Positions 16,027-25,264 of a stretch of 64,000 nucleotides of DNA are shown piece by piece. The notes under the pieces are model-generated. The model was not told where the DNA came from. It ran no database searches and saw nothing but the letters and a program-made list of their open reading frames with translations. The position numbers were made by a program, and so were the translations under genes. How positions within the stretch are numbered: the first letter of the stretch is position 1; the number at the start of each line of letters is the position of its first letter. Origin of the DNA: Actinoallomurus iriomotensis (GTDB lineage: Bacteria; Actinomycetota; Actinomycetes; Streptosporangiales; Streptosporangiaceae); contig NZ_BSTJ01000002.1 of NCBI RefSeq assembly GCF_030269445.1, positions 186,001 to 250,000 of the forward strand, read 5' to 3'.

Positions 16027-16260
16027 GTGACCGATCCGTACCGCATCACCGAGGCACATGAGACGCCGCCCGACTCCCCGAACGAGCGGGGCGGGATCGT
16101 ACGGCCGGTGCTGTGGCTGCTGCTGGTGGTCAGCGCGGCCGGCAACATGGTGACCTCGACCACCGGCGTCAACGTGTTCGTGGGCGTGGCGTTCGGGGTG
16201 GCCACGCTGGCCTGCGGCGCCGCCCTGATCGTCCAGCACTACCGGCGGCGGTCCGAATGA
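16027..16260 (+). CDS. Small two-helix membrane protein at the head of the ABC exporter operon
   Basis: A 77-residue protein with a polar N-terminus (about 30 residues) and two hydrophobic segments, VRPVLWLLLVVSAAGNMV and GVAFGVATLACGAALIVQHY, ending in Arg-rich RRRSE. GTG start at 16027 has GCGAGGAG about 7 bp upstream. The TGA overlaps the ATG of the ATPase gene. No family recognised with confidence. Its position suggests an accessory of the exporter or of stress sensing. Confidence 0.75.
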   Translation: MTDPYRITEAHETPPDSPNERGGIVRPVLWLLLVVSAAGNMVTSTTGVNVFVGVAFGVATLACGAALIVQHYRRRSE

Positions 16261-17018
16261 GGACCGTGGCCGAGCGCGGGCCCGCGCCCACGGCGCGTCG
16301 GGCGCCCGCCGTGGCGCTGCGGGACGTCACCAAGGTCTACCCGGGCGGCGTCCGCGCCCTCGACGGCGTGTCCGTCACCGTGGAGCGCGGCGCGTTCGTC
16401 GCGATCATGGGCCCGTCCGGATCGGGCAAGAGCACGCTGATGCATTGTGCCGCCGGCCTGGACACGCCGACCGGTGGGAGCGTCTCCGTCGACGGCGTCG
16501 CCATCGACGGGCTGAACGAGACCCGGCGCACCGAGCTGCGCCGCGAACGCGTCGGGTTCGTGTTCCAGTCGTACAACCTGGTGCCCTCGCTCAGCGTCGC
16601 GGACAACATCACGCTGCCGCTGCGGCTGGCGGGCCGGGCGCCCGACCACGACTGGGTGCGCCTGCTGGTCGAACGGGTCGGGCTGGGCGGCCGGCTCGGA
16701 CACCGGCCGGCCGAGCTGTCCGGCGGGCAGCAGCAGCGCGCCGCCATCGCCCGCGCGCTGGTGACCCGGCCCGCGGTCGTGTTCGGCGACGAACCGACCG
16801 GCGCGCTGGACCTGAAGACCGCGCGTGAGGTGCTCGGCCTGCTGCGGGACCTCGTCTCGGGCCTCGGTCAGACCGTCGTGATGGTGACCCACGACCCGGC
16901 CGCCGCCGCCCGCGCCGACCAGGTCCTGGTCATGGCGGACGGACGCCTGCGAGAGACGCTGCACCGGCCCACCGCCACCGAGCTGGCGCACCGCATCACC
17001 ACCCTGGAATCGGAGTAA
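16257..17018 (+). CDS. ABC transporter ATP-binding protein, MacB/LolD type
   Basis: A 253-residue ATPase. Walker A is GPSGSGKST, the Q-loop FVFQSYNLVPSLS, signature LSGGQQQRAAIARAL, Walker B VVFGDEPTGALD and the His switch MVTHDP. These are typical of the MacB/LolD/FtsE class working with FtsX-like permeases. An N-terminal extension of about 20 residues precedes the core. ATGA overlap with the small membrane protein; 3 bp separate it from the permease gene. It powers the exporter encoded next. Confidence 0.95.
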   Translation: MRTVAERGPAPTARRAPAVALRDVTKVYPGGVRALDGVSVTVERGAFVAIMGPSGSGKSTLMHCAAGLDTPTGGSVSVDGVAIDGLNETRRTELRRERVGFVFQSYNLVPSLSVADNITLPLRLAGRAPDHDWVRLLVERVGLGGRLGHRPAELSGGQQQRAAIARALVTRPAVVFGDEPTGALDLKTAREVLGLLRDLVSGLGQTVVMVTHDPAAAARADQVLVMADGRLRETLHRPTATELAHRITTLESE

Positions 17019-17021
17019 GCG

Positions 17022-19547
17022 ATGCTGCACCTGGCGTTGCGCATGGCCCGCCACCGGATCGCCGCGTTGGCGGCGATCGCCTGCGCCGCCCTCGGCGGCG
17101 CGGCCTTCGTCACCGGCATCGGGGTGCTGGCCGAGTCGGGGTTCCGCTCGCACGCCCCGGTCGAGCGGCTCGCCGGGGCCGATGTCGTCGTCTCGGCCGC
17201 CCAGACGTACCGCCCGAAGGGCGACCTGGCCGTCGGGCTGCCCGAGCGCGCCCGGGTGCCGCGTGAGCTGACCGCGCGGCTGGCGCGGCTGCCCGGCGTG
17301 ACCGCGGCGGTCGGCGACGTGAGCTTCCCGGCCGCCGTCCTCGACCGGCGCGGCGCGGTCCTGCCCGCCGCGGTCACCGGGGACCCGGCCACCGCCGGGC
17401 ACGGATGGTCCTCGACCGGGCTGCCGGACCGCCTTCGGGTGTCCGGCGCGGCCCCGGCGGGTCCCGGTGACGTCGCCCTGGACGCGCGCACCGCGGCCGC
17501 CGCGGGCGTGGCGCCGGGTGGCCGGGTGTCCGTGGTCGCGGCCGGTCACCGCGCGACGTACCGGGTCTCGGCCGTGGTCGGCGGCTCCGGCGGCGGGATC
17601 TTCTTCACCGACGCGACCGCGGCGAGCCTGGGCGGGCGGGGCCGGGTCGACCTGGTCGCGCTGCGGACCGCCCCCGGCGCCCGCGACTCCGTCGCGGAGC
17701 GGGCCCGTGCCATCGCGGGGCCGGCCGGGCTGGTCGTGTCCACCGGGGCGGCGCGGGGCGACGTCGAGGCCCCCGACGCGATGGCCGGGCGCGGCGCCCT
17801 GCCGCTGTTCGCCGGTTCGCTCGCCGGGGTCACCCTGCTCGTCGTCGGGTTCATCGTGGGCGGCTCGCTGGCCGTCTCGATCGGCGCCCAGCGACGGGAC
17901 CTCGCCCTCCTCCGCGCCGTCGGCGCGACGCCCCGCCAGGTCCGCCGCCTCGCCGCCGCGCAGGCCGTCGTCGTCGCGGCCGCCGCGCTGGTCCCCGGCA
18001 TCCCCCTCGGGTACCTGCTGGCCGACCGGCTCCGGGCGCTGCTGGTGTTCGCCGGCATGGTCCCCTCCTCGCTGCCGCTGACCTTCAGCCCGCTGCCCGC
18101 GGTCGCCGCCGCCCTCCTGCTGCTCCTCGTCGTACGGGCCTCGGCCTGGTGCGCGGCGCTGCGCACGTCGCGGATGGCGGCCACCGAGGCGGTCGCCGAG
18201 TCGCGCAGCGAGCCTCGTACGCCGTCCCGTGGCCGTGCCCTCGCCGGGTTCCTGCTGATGGCCGCGGCCACCGTCCTGTCCGTCGCCCCCCTGCTGACGC
18301 GAACGGAGCAGGGCGCCGCCGTGACCGCCTTCGCCGGCATCGTCGCGACGATCGGCCTCGGGCTCGCCGGGCCGGTGGTGGTCGGCCGGATCAGCCGGAC
18401 GCTCGCGCGGAGGCTGCCCGCCGGGGTGTCCGCGCCGACGTGGCTGGCCGTGGCGAACAGCCGCGGGTACGCCCTGCGCGTCGCGAGCGCCGTCACCACA
18501 CTCGCCATGGCGGTGGTGTTCACGCTGACCTACGCGCTGACCCAGACGACGATGCTCAAGGCCACGTCGAACGACGTCGCGTCCGCCACCCGCGCCCAGT
18601 TCACGATGACCGCGCCCGGGGTGGGCGGGCTGCCCGACGACCTGGCGGCCGCCGTACGGGCCACGCCCGGCGTGCGGGCCGTCGCCCCGGTCAGCGGCAC
18701 CACGGTCATCTGGACCTACAAGATGCTGGGCGACGACGAGACCGACTACCACTCCGCGCCGATCCTCTCCCCGGCCGCGTCGTCGGTCCTCGACCTCGGC
18801 GTACGGTCCGGCGACCTGGCGCATCTCACGGGCGCGACGGTCGCCGTGGACGCCGGGGCCGCCAGATCGCGGAACGCGTCGCTGGGCGGCACGGTGAACC
18901 TGGTGCTCGGCGACGGCGCCCCGGTCACCGCCCGCGTCGTGGCGATCTACTCGCGCGGCCTGGGATTCGGCCCGGTGGCGGTCTCCCGTGACCTCGCCGC
19001 CGGGCACACCACCACGGGGCTCGACCAGAGCCTGCTGATCCGCACCGACGGTTCGGACGCGGCCGCGCGCGGCCTGACCGCCCTCGCCTCCGCGCGCCCG
19101 GGGCTGGCGCTCGGCCGGGCGTACGGCGCGCCGGACGGCGCGTACGGGGTGCCGCCGGAGCTGTGGATCAACATCGCGATCCTCGCGGTGCTGCTCGGCT
19201 ACCTCCTCCTCGGCATCGCCAACAAGCTGATCGCGAGTACCGTCCAGCGCCGTCACGAGATCGCCGCGCTGCAGCTGATCGGCGCGACGCCCGGGCAGAT
19301 CCGCTCGATGATGCGCCGGGAGGCGACGCTGATCTGCGTCGTCGCGCTCGGCACGGGGCTGCTGCTGTCCGTCGTACCGCTCGTGCTCCTGGCCGCCGGA
19401 TTCCTGCACCGCCCGTGGCCGGCCGGGCCGCTGTGGCTGTTCCCCGCCATCGCGGCCGTCGTCGCCGCGCTGGCCTTCCTCACGATGGAGGTGCCCACCC
19501 GCCGCGCCCTGCGCACCCCGCCGGCCCAGGCGCTCACCCGCGCCTGA
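17022..19547 (+). CDS. FtsX-like ABC transporter permease (MacB type, duplicated)
   Basis: An 841-residue permease made of two FtsX units. Each has a large extracytoplasmic region. Membrane clusters lie near residues 265-375 (GALPLFAGSLAGVTLLVVGF and later), around 405-460, and at the C-terminus (LWINIAILAVLLGYLLLGI, ATLICVVALGTGLLLSVVPL and WLFPAIAAVVAALAFL). The segment RRDLALLRAVGATPRQVRRL and its repeat RHEIAALQLIGATPGQIRSM are the coupling loops of FtsX domains. With the adjacent ATPase it likely exports or removes a lipid, peptide or antibiotic, under control of the divergent two-component system. Confidence 0.92.
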   Translation: MLHLALRMARHRIAALAAIACAALGGAAFVTGIGVLAESGFRSHAPVERLAGADVVVSAAQTYRPKGDLAVGLPERARVPRELTARLARLPGVTAAVGDVSFPAAVLDRRGAVLPAAVTGDPATAGHGWSSTGLPDRLRVSGAAPAGPGDVALDARTAAAAGVAPGGRVSVVAAGHRATYRVSAVVGGSGGGIFFTDATAASLGGRGRVDLVALRTAPGARDSVAERARAIAGPAGLVVSTGAARGDVEAPDAMAGRGALPLFAGSLAGVTLLVVGFIVGGSLAVSIGAQRRDLALLRAVGATPRQVRRLAAAQAVVVAAAALVPGIPLGYLLADRLRALLVFAGMVPSSLPLTFSPLPAVAAALLLLLVVRASAWCAALRTSRMAATEAVAESRSEPRTPSRGRALAGFLLMAAATVLSVAPLLTRTEQGAAVTAFAGIVATIGLGLAGPVVVGRISRTLARRLPAGVSAPTWLAVANSRGYALRVASAVTTLAMAVVFTLTYALTQTTMLKATSNDVASATRAQFTMTAPGVGGLPDDLAAAVRATPGVRAVAPVSGTTVIWTYKMLGDDETDYHSAPILSPAASSVLDLGVRSGDLAHLTGATVAVDAGAARSRNASLGGTVNLVLGDGAPVTARVVAIYSRGLGFGPVAVSRDLAAGHTTTGLDQSLLIRTDGSDAAARGLTALASARPGLALGRAYGAPDGAYGVPPELWINIAILAVLLGYLLLGIANKLIASTVQRRHEIAALQLIGATPGQIRSMMRREATLICVVALGTGLLLSVVPLVLLAAGFLHRPWPAGPLWLFPAIAAVVAALAFLTMEVPTRRALRTPPAQALTRA

Positions 19548-19640
19548 TGATTAGAACGCCTGCTCGGAGGCAGAAAGGGGCGAGGGCCGGAAACGGGTGT
19601 TCCGTGCCCGTACGGGATGTTCGCGGAACGGGAGGAACAG

Positions 19641-20534
19641 ATGCTGATCATCACGCACGGCGGTGCCGGGCGCTTCGACTCCGGGACGCTGGAGCGTGTG
19701 CGCGAGCGTCTGCGGGCCGGAGGCGAGGAGCCCGTGACCGTCTGCGAGTGCGATTCGGCCGACGAGCTCGAACGGGCGCTGGACCGGCGAGAGCCCGGCG
19801 ACGAGACCGTCGTCGCGGCCGGCGGCGACGGGTCGATCAACCGGCTCGTCGCCACCCTCTACGCGCGGGGCGAACTGGACCGGCGGACCGTCGGCCTGCT
19901 GCCGCTCGGCACCGGCAACGACCTCGCCCGCAACCTCCGCATCCCCCTGGACCCGGACGAGGCGGCGCGCGTGCTCCGCGAAGGACGCACCCGTGAACTC
20001 GACCTCCTCGCCGACGACGAGGGCGGCGTGGTGCTCAACGCCGTCCACGCCGGAGTGGGCGCCGTCGCCGCGACCCAGGCCGCCCGGTTCAAGCCCTGGC
20101 TCAAGTCCGCCGCCTTCCCGGTGGGCGCCGTCCTGGCGGGGGCGCGAGCCGGGGGCTGGCGGCTCAAGGTCGAGGCCGACGGCGAGATCGTCGCCGAGGA
20201 CAAGCTGCTCATGGTGGGGCTGAGCAACGCGCCGGGCATCGCCGGCGGCAGCGCGCTGCTCGCCCCGGACGCCTCCCCCGGCGACGGCCGCGTCGAACTG
20301 GTGGTCTCGGCCGCCACCGGCCCGCTGGCCAGGGTCCGGTACGCGCTCGGCCTGCGCAGTGGCGCGCACAAGCACCACGACGACGTCGTGTACACCGCGG
20401 CGACGTGCGCGACCATCAGCGGAGAGGAGTTCCTCGTCAACAGCGACGGCGAGGTGTCCGGGCCGTTCACCGAGCGCTCCTGGCGCGTCGTCCCCAAGGC
20501 GTGGCGGATCATCGCCCCGCCGGACCGCGACTGA
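19641..20534 (+). CDS. Diacylglycerol kinase-family lipid kinase
   Basis: A 297-residue DAGK_cat protein. The nucleotide motif is AAGGDGSINRLV and the partner segment LLPLGTGNDLARNLRIP, both diagnostic. The C-terminal sandwich holds KLLMVGLSNAPGIAGG and the acidic LLAPDASPGDGRVELVV. Start at 19641 chosen because GGAGG stands at 19631-19635; the in-frame ATG 24 bp upstream lacks a site. It phosphorylates diacylglycerol or a related lipid at the membrane. It stands alone after the exporter operon. Confidence 0.93.
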   Translation: MLIITHGGAGRFDSGTLERVRERLRAGGEEPVTVCECDSADELERALDRREPGDETVVAAGGDGSINRLVATLYARGELDRRTVGLLPLGTGNDLARNLRIPLDPDEAARVLREGRTRELDLLADDEGGVVLNAVHAGVGAVAATQAARFKPWLKSAAFPVGAVLAGARAGGWRLKVEADGEIVAEDKLLMVGLSNAPGIAGGSALLAPDASPGDGRVELVVSAATGPLARVRYALGLRSGAHKHHDDVVYTAATCATISGEEFLVNSDGEVSGPFTERSWRVVPKAWRIIAPPDRD

Positions 20535-20583
20535 GCGACGAGGCGGGGACGACGCCCATCCGTCGCTCCCCTACGCTGCCCGT

Positions 20584-21639
20584 ATGTGCGACACGACGGC
20601 CGGACCGGACGAGCCGGCGGCCTCCCTTCCACGCCCGGCGCCGGGCACGGCGGTCGACCCGATCACGCTGGAGCCGGTCGACGAGGTCGAGATCGTCACT
20701 CTGGTGGACAACGTCTTCGACGGGCTGCTGACCGGTGACGAGCGCACCCGCCGGCCTCCGATGGGGATGGGCATGGTGGCCGCGCCGCAGTTCGAGGGCG
20801 GCCGCACGCCCGCCGGGATGATCGCCGAGCACGGTTTCTCCGCGCTCGTCCGGGTCCGCCGGGCCGGCCGGGTCACCACGCTGCTGTTCGACACCGGCCT
20901 GTCGCCCGACGCGATGGTCGTCAACGCGAGCCGTCTCGGCGTCGCGCTCGACGACATCCACGGCGTCGTGCTCAGCCACGGCCACTTCGACCACGCGGGC
21001 GGGCTGGCGGGGCTGGCCGGCCGGCGCGGCGTCCGCTCGCTGCCGATGGTGGTGCATCCGGGAGTGTGGACCCGGCGCCGGCTCGCGGTACCCGGACGCC
21101 CGGCGGAGGAGCTGCCGACCCTGAGTCGCCGGTCGCTGGACGCGGAGGGCTTCGAGGTCATCGAACGGCGCGACCCCTCACTGCTCGTGGACGGATCCGT
21201 GCTGATCACCGGTGAGGTGGACCGCACCACCGAGTTCGAGCGCGGCATGCCTCCGCCGCACCAGGCCTGGACCGGCACCGAGTGGGTCCACGACCCGGCC
21301 GTAGCCGACGACCAGGCGCTGGTCGTGCACGTCCGCGGCCGTGGCCTGGTGGTCTTGACGGGCTGCGGCCACGCCGGCGCGATCAACATCGTGCGCCACG
21401 CCCAGCGGCTGACGGGCGTCGACCGGCTGCACGCGCTGGCCGGCGGCCTCCACCTGGGCGGACCGGCTTTCGAGCCGGTCATCGCGCCCACCGTCGAGGC
21501 ACTGACCGGACTCGCGCCGGACCTGGTGGTACCGGGCCACTGCACCGGCTGGCGCGCCCAGCACGCGCTCGCGGCGGCGCTGCCCGGCGCCTGGGTGGCG
21601 AGCAGCTCGGGCACGACCTACCACCTCACCGCCGCCTGA
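20584..21639 (+). CDS. MBL-fold protein related to RFAP-synthase-type metallo-hydrolases
   Basis: A 351-residue metallo-beta-lactamase fold. The zinc motif is LSHGHFDHAGGL, with a second His in VLTGCGHAGAIN and a C-terminal VVPGHCTGWRAQHAL. The order, the GCGHAG box and the GGLHL segment match the group containing 7,8-dihydropterin-6-methyl-4-(beta-D-ribofuranosyl)aminobenzene-5'-phosphate synthase-like proteins, whose bacterial function is mostly unknown. ATG at 20584 fits the start of conserved sequence. It lies 49 bp after the lipid kinase and converges on the ABM gene. Confidence 0.85.
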   Translation: MCDTTAGPDEPAASLPRPAPGTAVDPITLEPVDEVEIVTLVDNVFDGLLTGDERTRRPPMGMGMVAAPQFEGGRTPAGMIAEHGFSALVRVRRAGRVTTLLFDTGLSPDAMVVNASRLGVALDDIHGVVLSHGHFDHAGGLAGLAGRRGVRSLPMVVHPGVWTRRRLAVPGRPAEELPTLSRRSLDAEGFEVIERRDPSLLVDGSVLITGEVDRTTEFERGMPPPHQAWTGTEWVHDPAVADDQALVVHVRGRGLVVLTGCGHAGAINIVRHAQRLTGVDRLHALAGGLHLGGPAFEPVIAPTVEALTGLAPDLVVPGHCTGWRAQHALAAALPGAWVASSSGTTYHLTAA

Positions 21640-21713
21640 CCCACCCGGCGCGGGTACCGACGTCTCGGGGAGCGGCGCGTCCGGTCCCGCACAGGGGGTG
21701 TCGTCGCGGGGTC

Positions 21714-22031
21714 TCAGGCGACCCGCGGCGTGGGCCCCTTGCCGCCCAGCGGATCCAGTTCGATCATCTCCGCCGCCTCGACGAGCTTCATCGCGGCGGC
21801 CGTCTCGGGACTGCCCTTGATCGTCTCGAGTACGGCGTCCAGCGCGTCCTGGTCGCGCCACAGCTCGGTCACCCAGATGGTGTCGGGCGCGTCCGCCTGC
21901 CGGTTGACGAGGTACAGCTCACAGCCCGGCTCCCCCTCCAGACCGGCGGCGGCCGTCAGGAGCAGCTCCGCGAGTTCCGCCCCGCGCCCCTCGTGAGCGA
22001 CCAACTTCCCGTATCGCGCGATCCGGCTCAT
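21714..22031 (-). CDS. Antibiotic biosynthesis monooxygenase (ABM)-domain protein
   Basis: A 105-residue single-domain protein. RIARYGKLVAHEGRGAELAE, GCELYLVNRQADAPDTIWVTE and LWRDQDALDAVLET follow the ABM ferredoxin-like fold, which forms dimers. Members include quinol monooxygenases and heme-degrading enzymes; key residues do not tell which this is. Start at 22031 (MSRIARYG) was preferred over 22058. It lies downstream of the serine hydrolase pseudogene on the same strand. Confidence 0.85.
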   Translation of the reverse strand: MSRIARYGKLVAHEGRGAELAELLLTAAAGLEGEPGCELYLVNRQADAPDTIWVTELWRDQDALDAVLETIKGSPETAAAMKLVEAAEMIELDPLGGKGPTPRVA

Positions 22032-22073
22032 GACCGGCAACGCTACCGACTCCCCCATGCGACGCAGGCGGTC

Positions 22074-22774
22074 TCACGGCACCTTCGGGGTGGCGCGGCC
22101 GGCGAGGTGCAGGTACCGCTCGCCGGTCGGCAGGGCGTAGAAGGTCACGGGCAGCCACATCCCCGTCCGCGGGGCGCGGACGGCGAACAGGTCCTCCTCC
22201 ACCGGTACCAGGTCGTGCTCCTGCTCCCGCTCGCTCTCGGGGAGGAGCGCGGCCGGCGCTCCGGTGGCGGTCCTTCGCAGGCGCGGGCGCTCGCCTCCGA
22301 CCATCTCCAGGCGCTCACCCGCCCGTTCGTACGTGCCCGCGTGCCGGTCCACGTCGGCGGAGGCCGGCTCGGCCGGTGCCGCGAACGGCTCGGGCTCCGC
22401 CAGCGCCTCGGCGTACTTCGCCAGGCAGTCGTCGCCCCGCCCGGTGTCGGTGAACACGTCGCCGTCGACACCGGTCGTGTGGGTGAGCAGATGACGCATG
22501 GTCAGCTTCGCGACGGTCTCCGCGCCGGCCAGCCTCAGCTCGGGGCCGCCCCTCGTCGACGAGTTGCAGGACGAGGGTGGTCGTCCAGACCTTCGAGACC
22601 GATCCGATCTGGAACAGCGAGTCGGCGGTCGCCGCCACGCCGGTCTCCCGGTTGAGGACGCCCGTGGCCGCCTCGGCGACCTCGTCGCCGCCGGGCGTCA
22701 GGCGCAGGATGCCGAGTGCGGCCCCGGGGATGCCGTGCCGTTCGTGGTACGGGCCGGAGCTCGGTATCCGTCAC
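22074..22774 (-). pseudogene. Broken serine hydrolase (class C beta-lactamase/PBP4-like) with internal deletions
   Basis: Three frames hold pieces of one gene. First, from a GTG at 22774, VTDTELR is a plausible N-terminus. Second, in another frame, HGIPGAALGILRL, then SLFQIGSVSKVWTTTLVLQLVDEG carries the catalytic Ser-x-x-Lys (SVSK). Third, PELRLAGAETVAKLTMRHLL THTTG continues in a different frame after a short deletion. After GDDCLAKY, where the Tyr-containing YSN-type motif and about 200 residues should follow, the sequence jumps to the C-terminal sandwich domain (DVDRHAGTYERAGERLEM to FYALPTGERYLHL). The gene thus has at least two frame breaks and a large in-frame deletion and cannot make an active enzyme. 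Sizes are estimated from family memory. Confidence 0.85.
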
Positions 22775-22827
22775 GTTACCCCGCGCTGGGGTAGGTGCCG
22801 CGGCGGTGTGTTCGCACGACCGCCACG

Positions 22828-24141
22828 TCAAAGTGGAGGGGCTCCGCGCGGTGCGGCGTGTTCGGCGGTGGCGGCGAGGCGGACGGCCGTGGCGGGCACC
22901 ACGCCCAGCTGCACGAGCTGGCGAGACAGCAGCACGTCGAGCAGCCAGTCGCAGGAGATGCGCAGCCGGTTGTGCGGGACGGCCAGTAGATGGTAGCCGC
23001 GGGTGACGGCCTTGGCGGGCACGCCCGCCAGCGACAGCCCCGTCACGTGCGCCGCGGCCTTGGCGCCGCCGAGGTCGACGACGAAGCCCAGATCGTGGTG
23101 GCGGTATGGCCGGCGGTGGCCGTGGCCGTAGGAGGCGGCGACGTTCCTGCCCGCGGTGACGCCCTGTCTGTGCGCGTGCTGCGCCGTCATCGCGGTGATC
23201 CGGCCGGGGCGCGTGAGGTCCGGCACGGCCGCGGCGTCGCCGCAGGCGTACACCTCGGGATGGCCCGGCACGCTCAGATACTCGTCCACCACGAGTCGGC
23301 CCTGGACGGTGGGCAGGCCCAGCGCCTCGACCAGGGGGTCGGGGCGGACACCGACGCACCAGATCAGCGTGCGGGTCGCCACGAACTCCCCGTCCGACAG
23401 GCGCACTCCGTCGTGGGAGGCCTCCTCCACCGTGGTCCGCGTACGGATCTCCACGCCCCGGCGAGTCAGGACATGGTGGGCGGTGGCCGACAGCCGTAGG
23501 TCCAGCTCCGGCAACACGCGCTCGGCGAGGTCGACGAGCAGCCATCGGATCGGCCGGCCCCGGAGGTTCGGCCAGCGCCCGGCTGCCTGTTCGGTGAGCA
23601 GCTGGCCGTGCGCGGCGACCTCGGTCCCGGTGTATCCCGCGCCCACGACGACGAACGTGCAGCGTGCCCTGCGTTCGGCGGCGTCGTCGGTCGTGCCCGC
23701 CAGCTCGATGTCGCGCAGGATGGCGTCGCGCAGGTAGATCGCCTCGGCCAGGCTGCGGAAACCGTACGCGTGCTCGGCGATGCCCGGGATGGGGAGGAGC
23801 TTGTTGACGCTGCCCACGGCCAGGATCAGCCGGTCATAGTCCAGCCGACGCCGGCTCCCGTCCGGCGCCGTGCAGACGACCCGGCGACCCGCGATGTCGA
23901 TGCCGCCCACAGTGCCCAGCACGAGCCGGACACCGGCGTGACATCCGCTGAGCGGGACGGCCACCCGCCGGGGCTCCAGGATCCCGGCGGCGACCTCGGG
24001 GAGCAGCGGAAGGTAAAGGAAGTAGTCGGCCGGGTTGATCAACACGACCTCGACCAGATGTCCGGCCAGGCGAGACAAGGTCCGCGCGGCGTGGAACCCG
24101 GCGAAACCGGCTCCGACGATCACGACCCGGCCTCTGGACAT
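22828..24141 (-). CDS. ndh: Type II NADH dehydrogenase (NDH-2)-like FAD oxidoreductase
   Basis: A 437-residue two-dinucleotide-domain flavoprotein. FAD motif RVVIVGAGFAGFHAARTLSR at residues 4-23, NAD motif FVVVGAGYTGTEVAAHGQLL near 170, and the late FAD contact EVYACGDAAAVPD. The segment INPADYFLYLPLLPEVAAG is typical of NDH-2 enzymes, which pass electrons from NADH to menaquinone at the membrane without proton pumping. ATG at 24141 follows CAGGAGAACGG. It diverges from the F420 oxidoreductase gene. The C-terminal membrane-anchor part is weakly hydrophobic. The physiological acceptor is not shown by sequence. Confidence 0.87.
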   Translation of the reverse strand: MSRGRVVIVGAGFAGFHAARTLSRLAGHLVEVVLINPADYFLYLPLLPEVAAGILEPRRVAVPLSGCHAGVRLVLGTVGGIDIAGRRVVCTAPDGSRRRLDYDRLILAVGSVNKLLPIPGIAEHAYGFRSLAEAIYLRDAILRDIELAGTTDDAAERRARCTFVVVGAGYTGTEVAAHGQLLTEQAAGRWPNLRGRPIRWLLVDLAERVLPELDLRLSATAHHVLTRRGVEIRTRTTVEEASHDGVRLSDGEFVATRTLIWCVGVRPDPLVEALGLPTVQGRLVVDEYLSVPGHPEVYACGDAAAVPDLTRPGRITAMTAQHAHRQGVTAGRNVAASYGHGHRRPYRHHDLGFVVDLGGAKAAAHVTGLSLAGVPAKAVTRGYHLLAVPHNRLRISCDWLLDVLLSRQLVQLGVVPATAVRLAATAEHAAPRGAPPL

Positions 24142-24303
24142 TCCGTTCTCCTGCCGTTCGCGGCTACGCCTTGTTACGGATATGCCCACCCACGGCCCGA
24201 CGAGCAGTTCTTTGCCAAGATTGAACCGGCCCTGACCCGGCGCGGCCTCCGTCCACGTAACGCTGGAGGGACACGGCGGTAGCCGATGTGGAAGGGAACC
24301 GGC

Positions 24304-25230
24304 ATGGCCGAAGGCAGACCACCATCTCCGTCCGACCTGACGGCGGTCAGGAAACGACTGGGCCGGGTCGGCGTCTGGTTCATGACGACCGTCGCGGAGA
24401 TCTCGGCGGAAGAGGAACAGCAAGGGGCGGCGACCATCGAGGAGCTGGGCTACTCGACGTTCTGGTTCGGTGAGGGCCCGGACACCAGGGAGTCCTTCAC
24501 GCACGCGGCCGTGCTGCTGTCCGGCACGGAGCGGCTGAACGTCGCCACGGGCATCGCCAACATCTTCGGCCGGGACGCGATCGCGGCGGCCAACGGAGCC
24601 AACACGCTGGCCGACGCGTGGCCCGGCCGGTTCACGCTGGGCATGGGGGTGAGCCACGCACCGCTGGTCAACCCTCGGGGCCACGACTACACCAGACCTG
24701 TGTCCACCATGCGTGCCTACCTCGACGCCATGGACGCCACCAAGTTCGGGCCACCGCTGCCCGAGGCGCCGCCGCGGCTGCTGGCCGCGCTCCGCCGCTC
24801 GATGCTGGAGCTTGCGGCGAGCCGGGCCCAGGGCGCGCACACCTACTTCGTCCCGCCCGAGCACACCAGGCGGGCCCGCGAAATCCTCGGCCCGGAGCCG
24901 CTCCTGGTGCCCGAACAGGCCGTCGTGCTCGACACCGACGCGGACCGGGCGCGGGCCGCCGCCCGCGACTACGCGGCCTTCTATCTCGCGCTGCCCAACT
25001 ACCTCAACAACCTGCGCGAGCTAGGCTTCTCCGACGCCGACTTCAAGAACGGCGGCAGCGACGCGCTCATCGATGCCATCGTGTGCCACGGTGATCCGGA
25101 CGCCATCACCGAACGTGTCCGCGCCCACCACGACGCCGGCGCCGACCATGTCTGCGTGCAGCCGATCGCCCGGACCTTCGCCGAGCAGGTCGAGCACCTG
25201 CGGACCCTCGCACCCGTCCTGGTCGGCTGA
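24304..25230 (+). CDS. LLM-class F420-dependent oxidoreductase
   Basis: A 308-residue TIM-barrel protein of the luciferase-like monooxygenase class, MSMEG_2516 subgroup. Visible parts are VGVWFMTTVAEISAEEEQQGA, the strand GYSTFWFGEGPDTRESFTHA, GTERLNVATGIANIFGRDA and GRFTLGMGVSHAPLVNPRG. The actinobacterial subgroup uses deazaflavin F420 rather than FMN. Start at 24304 has GAAGGGAA 7 bp upstream; an in-frame ATG at 24286 is less well placed. The product is cytosolic; substrate unknown. A Gfo/Idh-like gene follows after 34 bp and may be co-transcribed. Confidence 0.88.
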   Translation: MAEGRPPSPSDLTAVRKRLGRVGVWFMTTVAEISAEEEQQGAATIEELGYSTFWFGEGPDTRESFTHAAVLLSGTERLNVATGIANIFGRDAIAAANGANTLADAWPGRFTLGMGVSHAPLVNPRGHDYTRPVSTMRAYLDAMDATKFGPPLPEAPPRLLAALRRSMLELAASRAQGAHTYFVPPEHTRRAREILGPEPLLVPEQAVVLDTDADRARAAARDYAAFYLALPNYLNNLRELGFSDADFKNGGSDALIDAIVCHGDPDAITERVRAHHDAGADHVCVQPIARTFAEQVEHLRTLAPVLVG

Positions 25231-25264
25231 CCGTGCCGGCCCCGGTCTACGTGACGGTGAGACC

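Noticed and set aside
16239-19409. 1056-residue open frame antisense to the ABC exporter genes
   Set aside because: Composition is Arg/Gly/His/Gln-rich without motifs; it is the usual long antisense frame of GC-rich genes. The plus strand carries clear ABC motifs.
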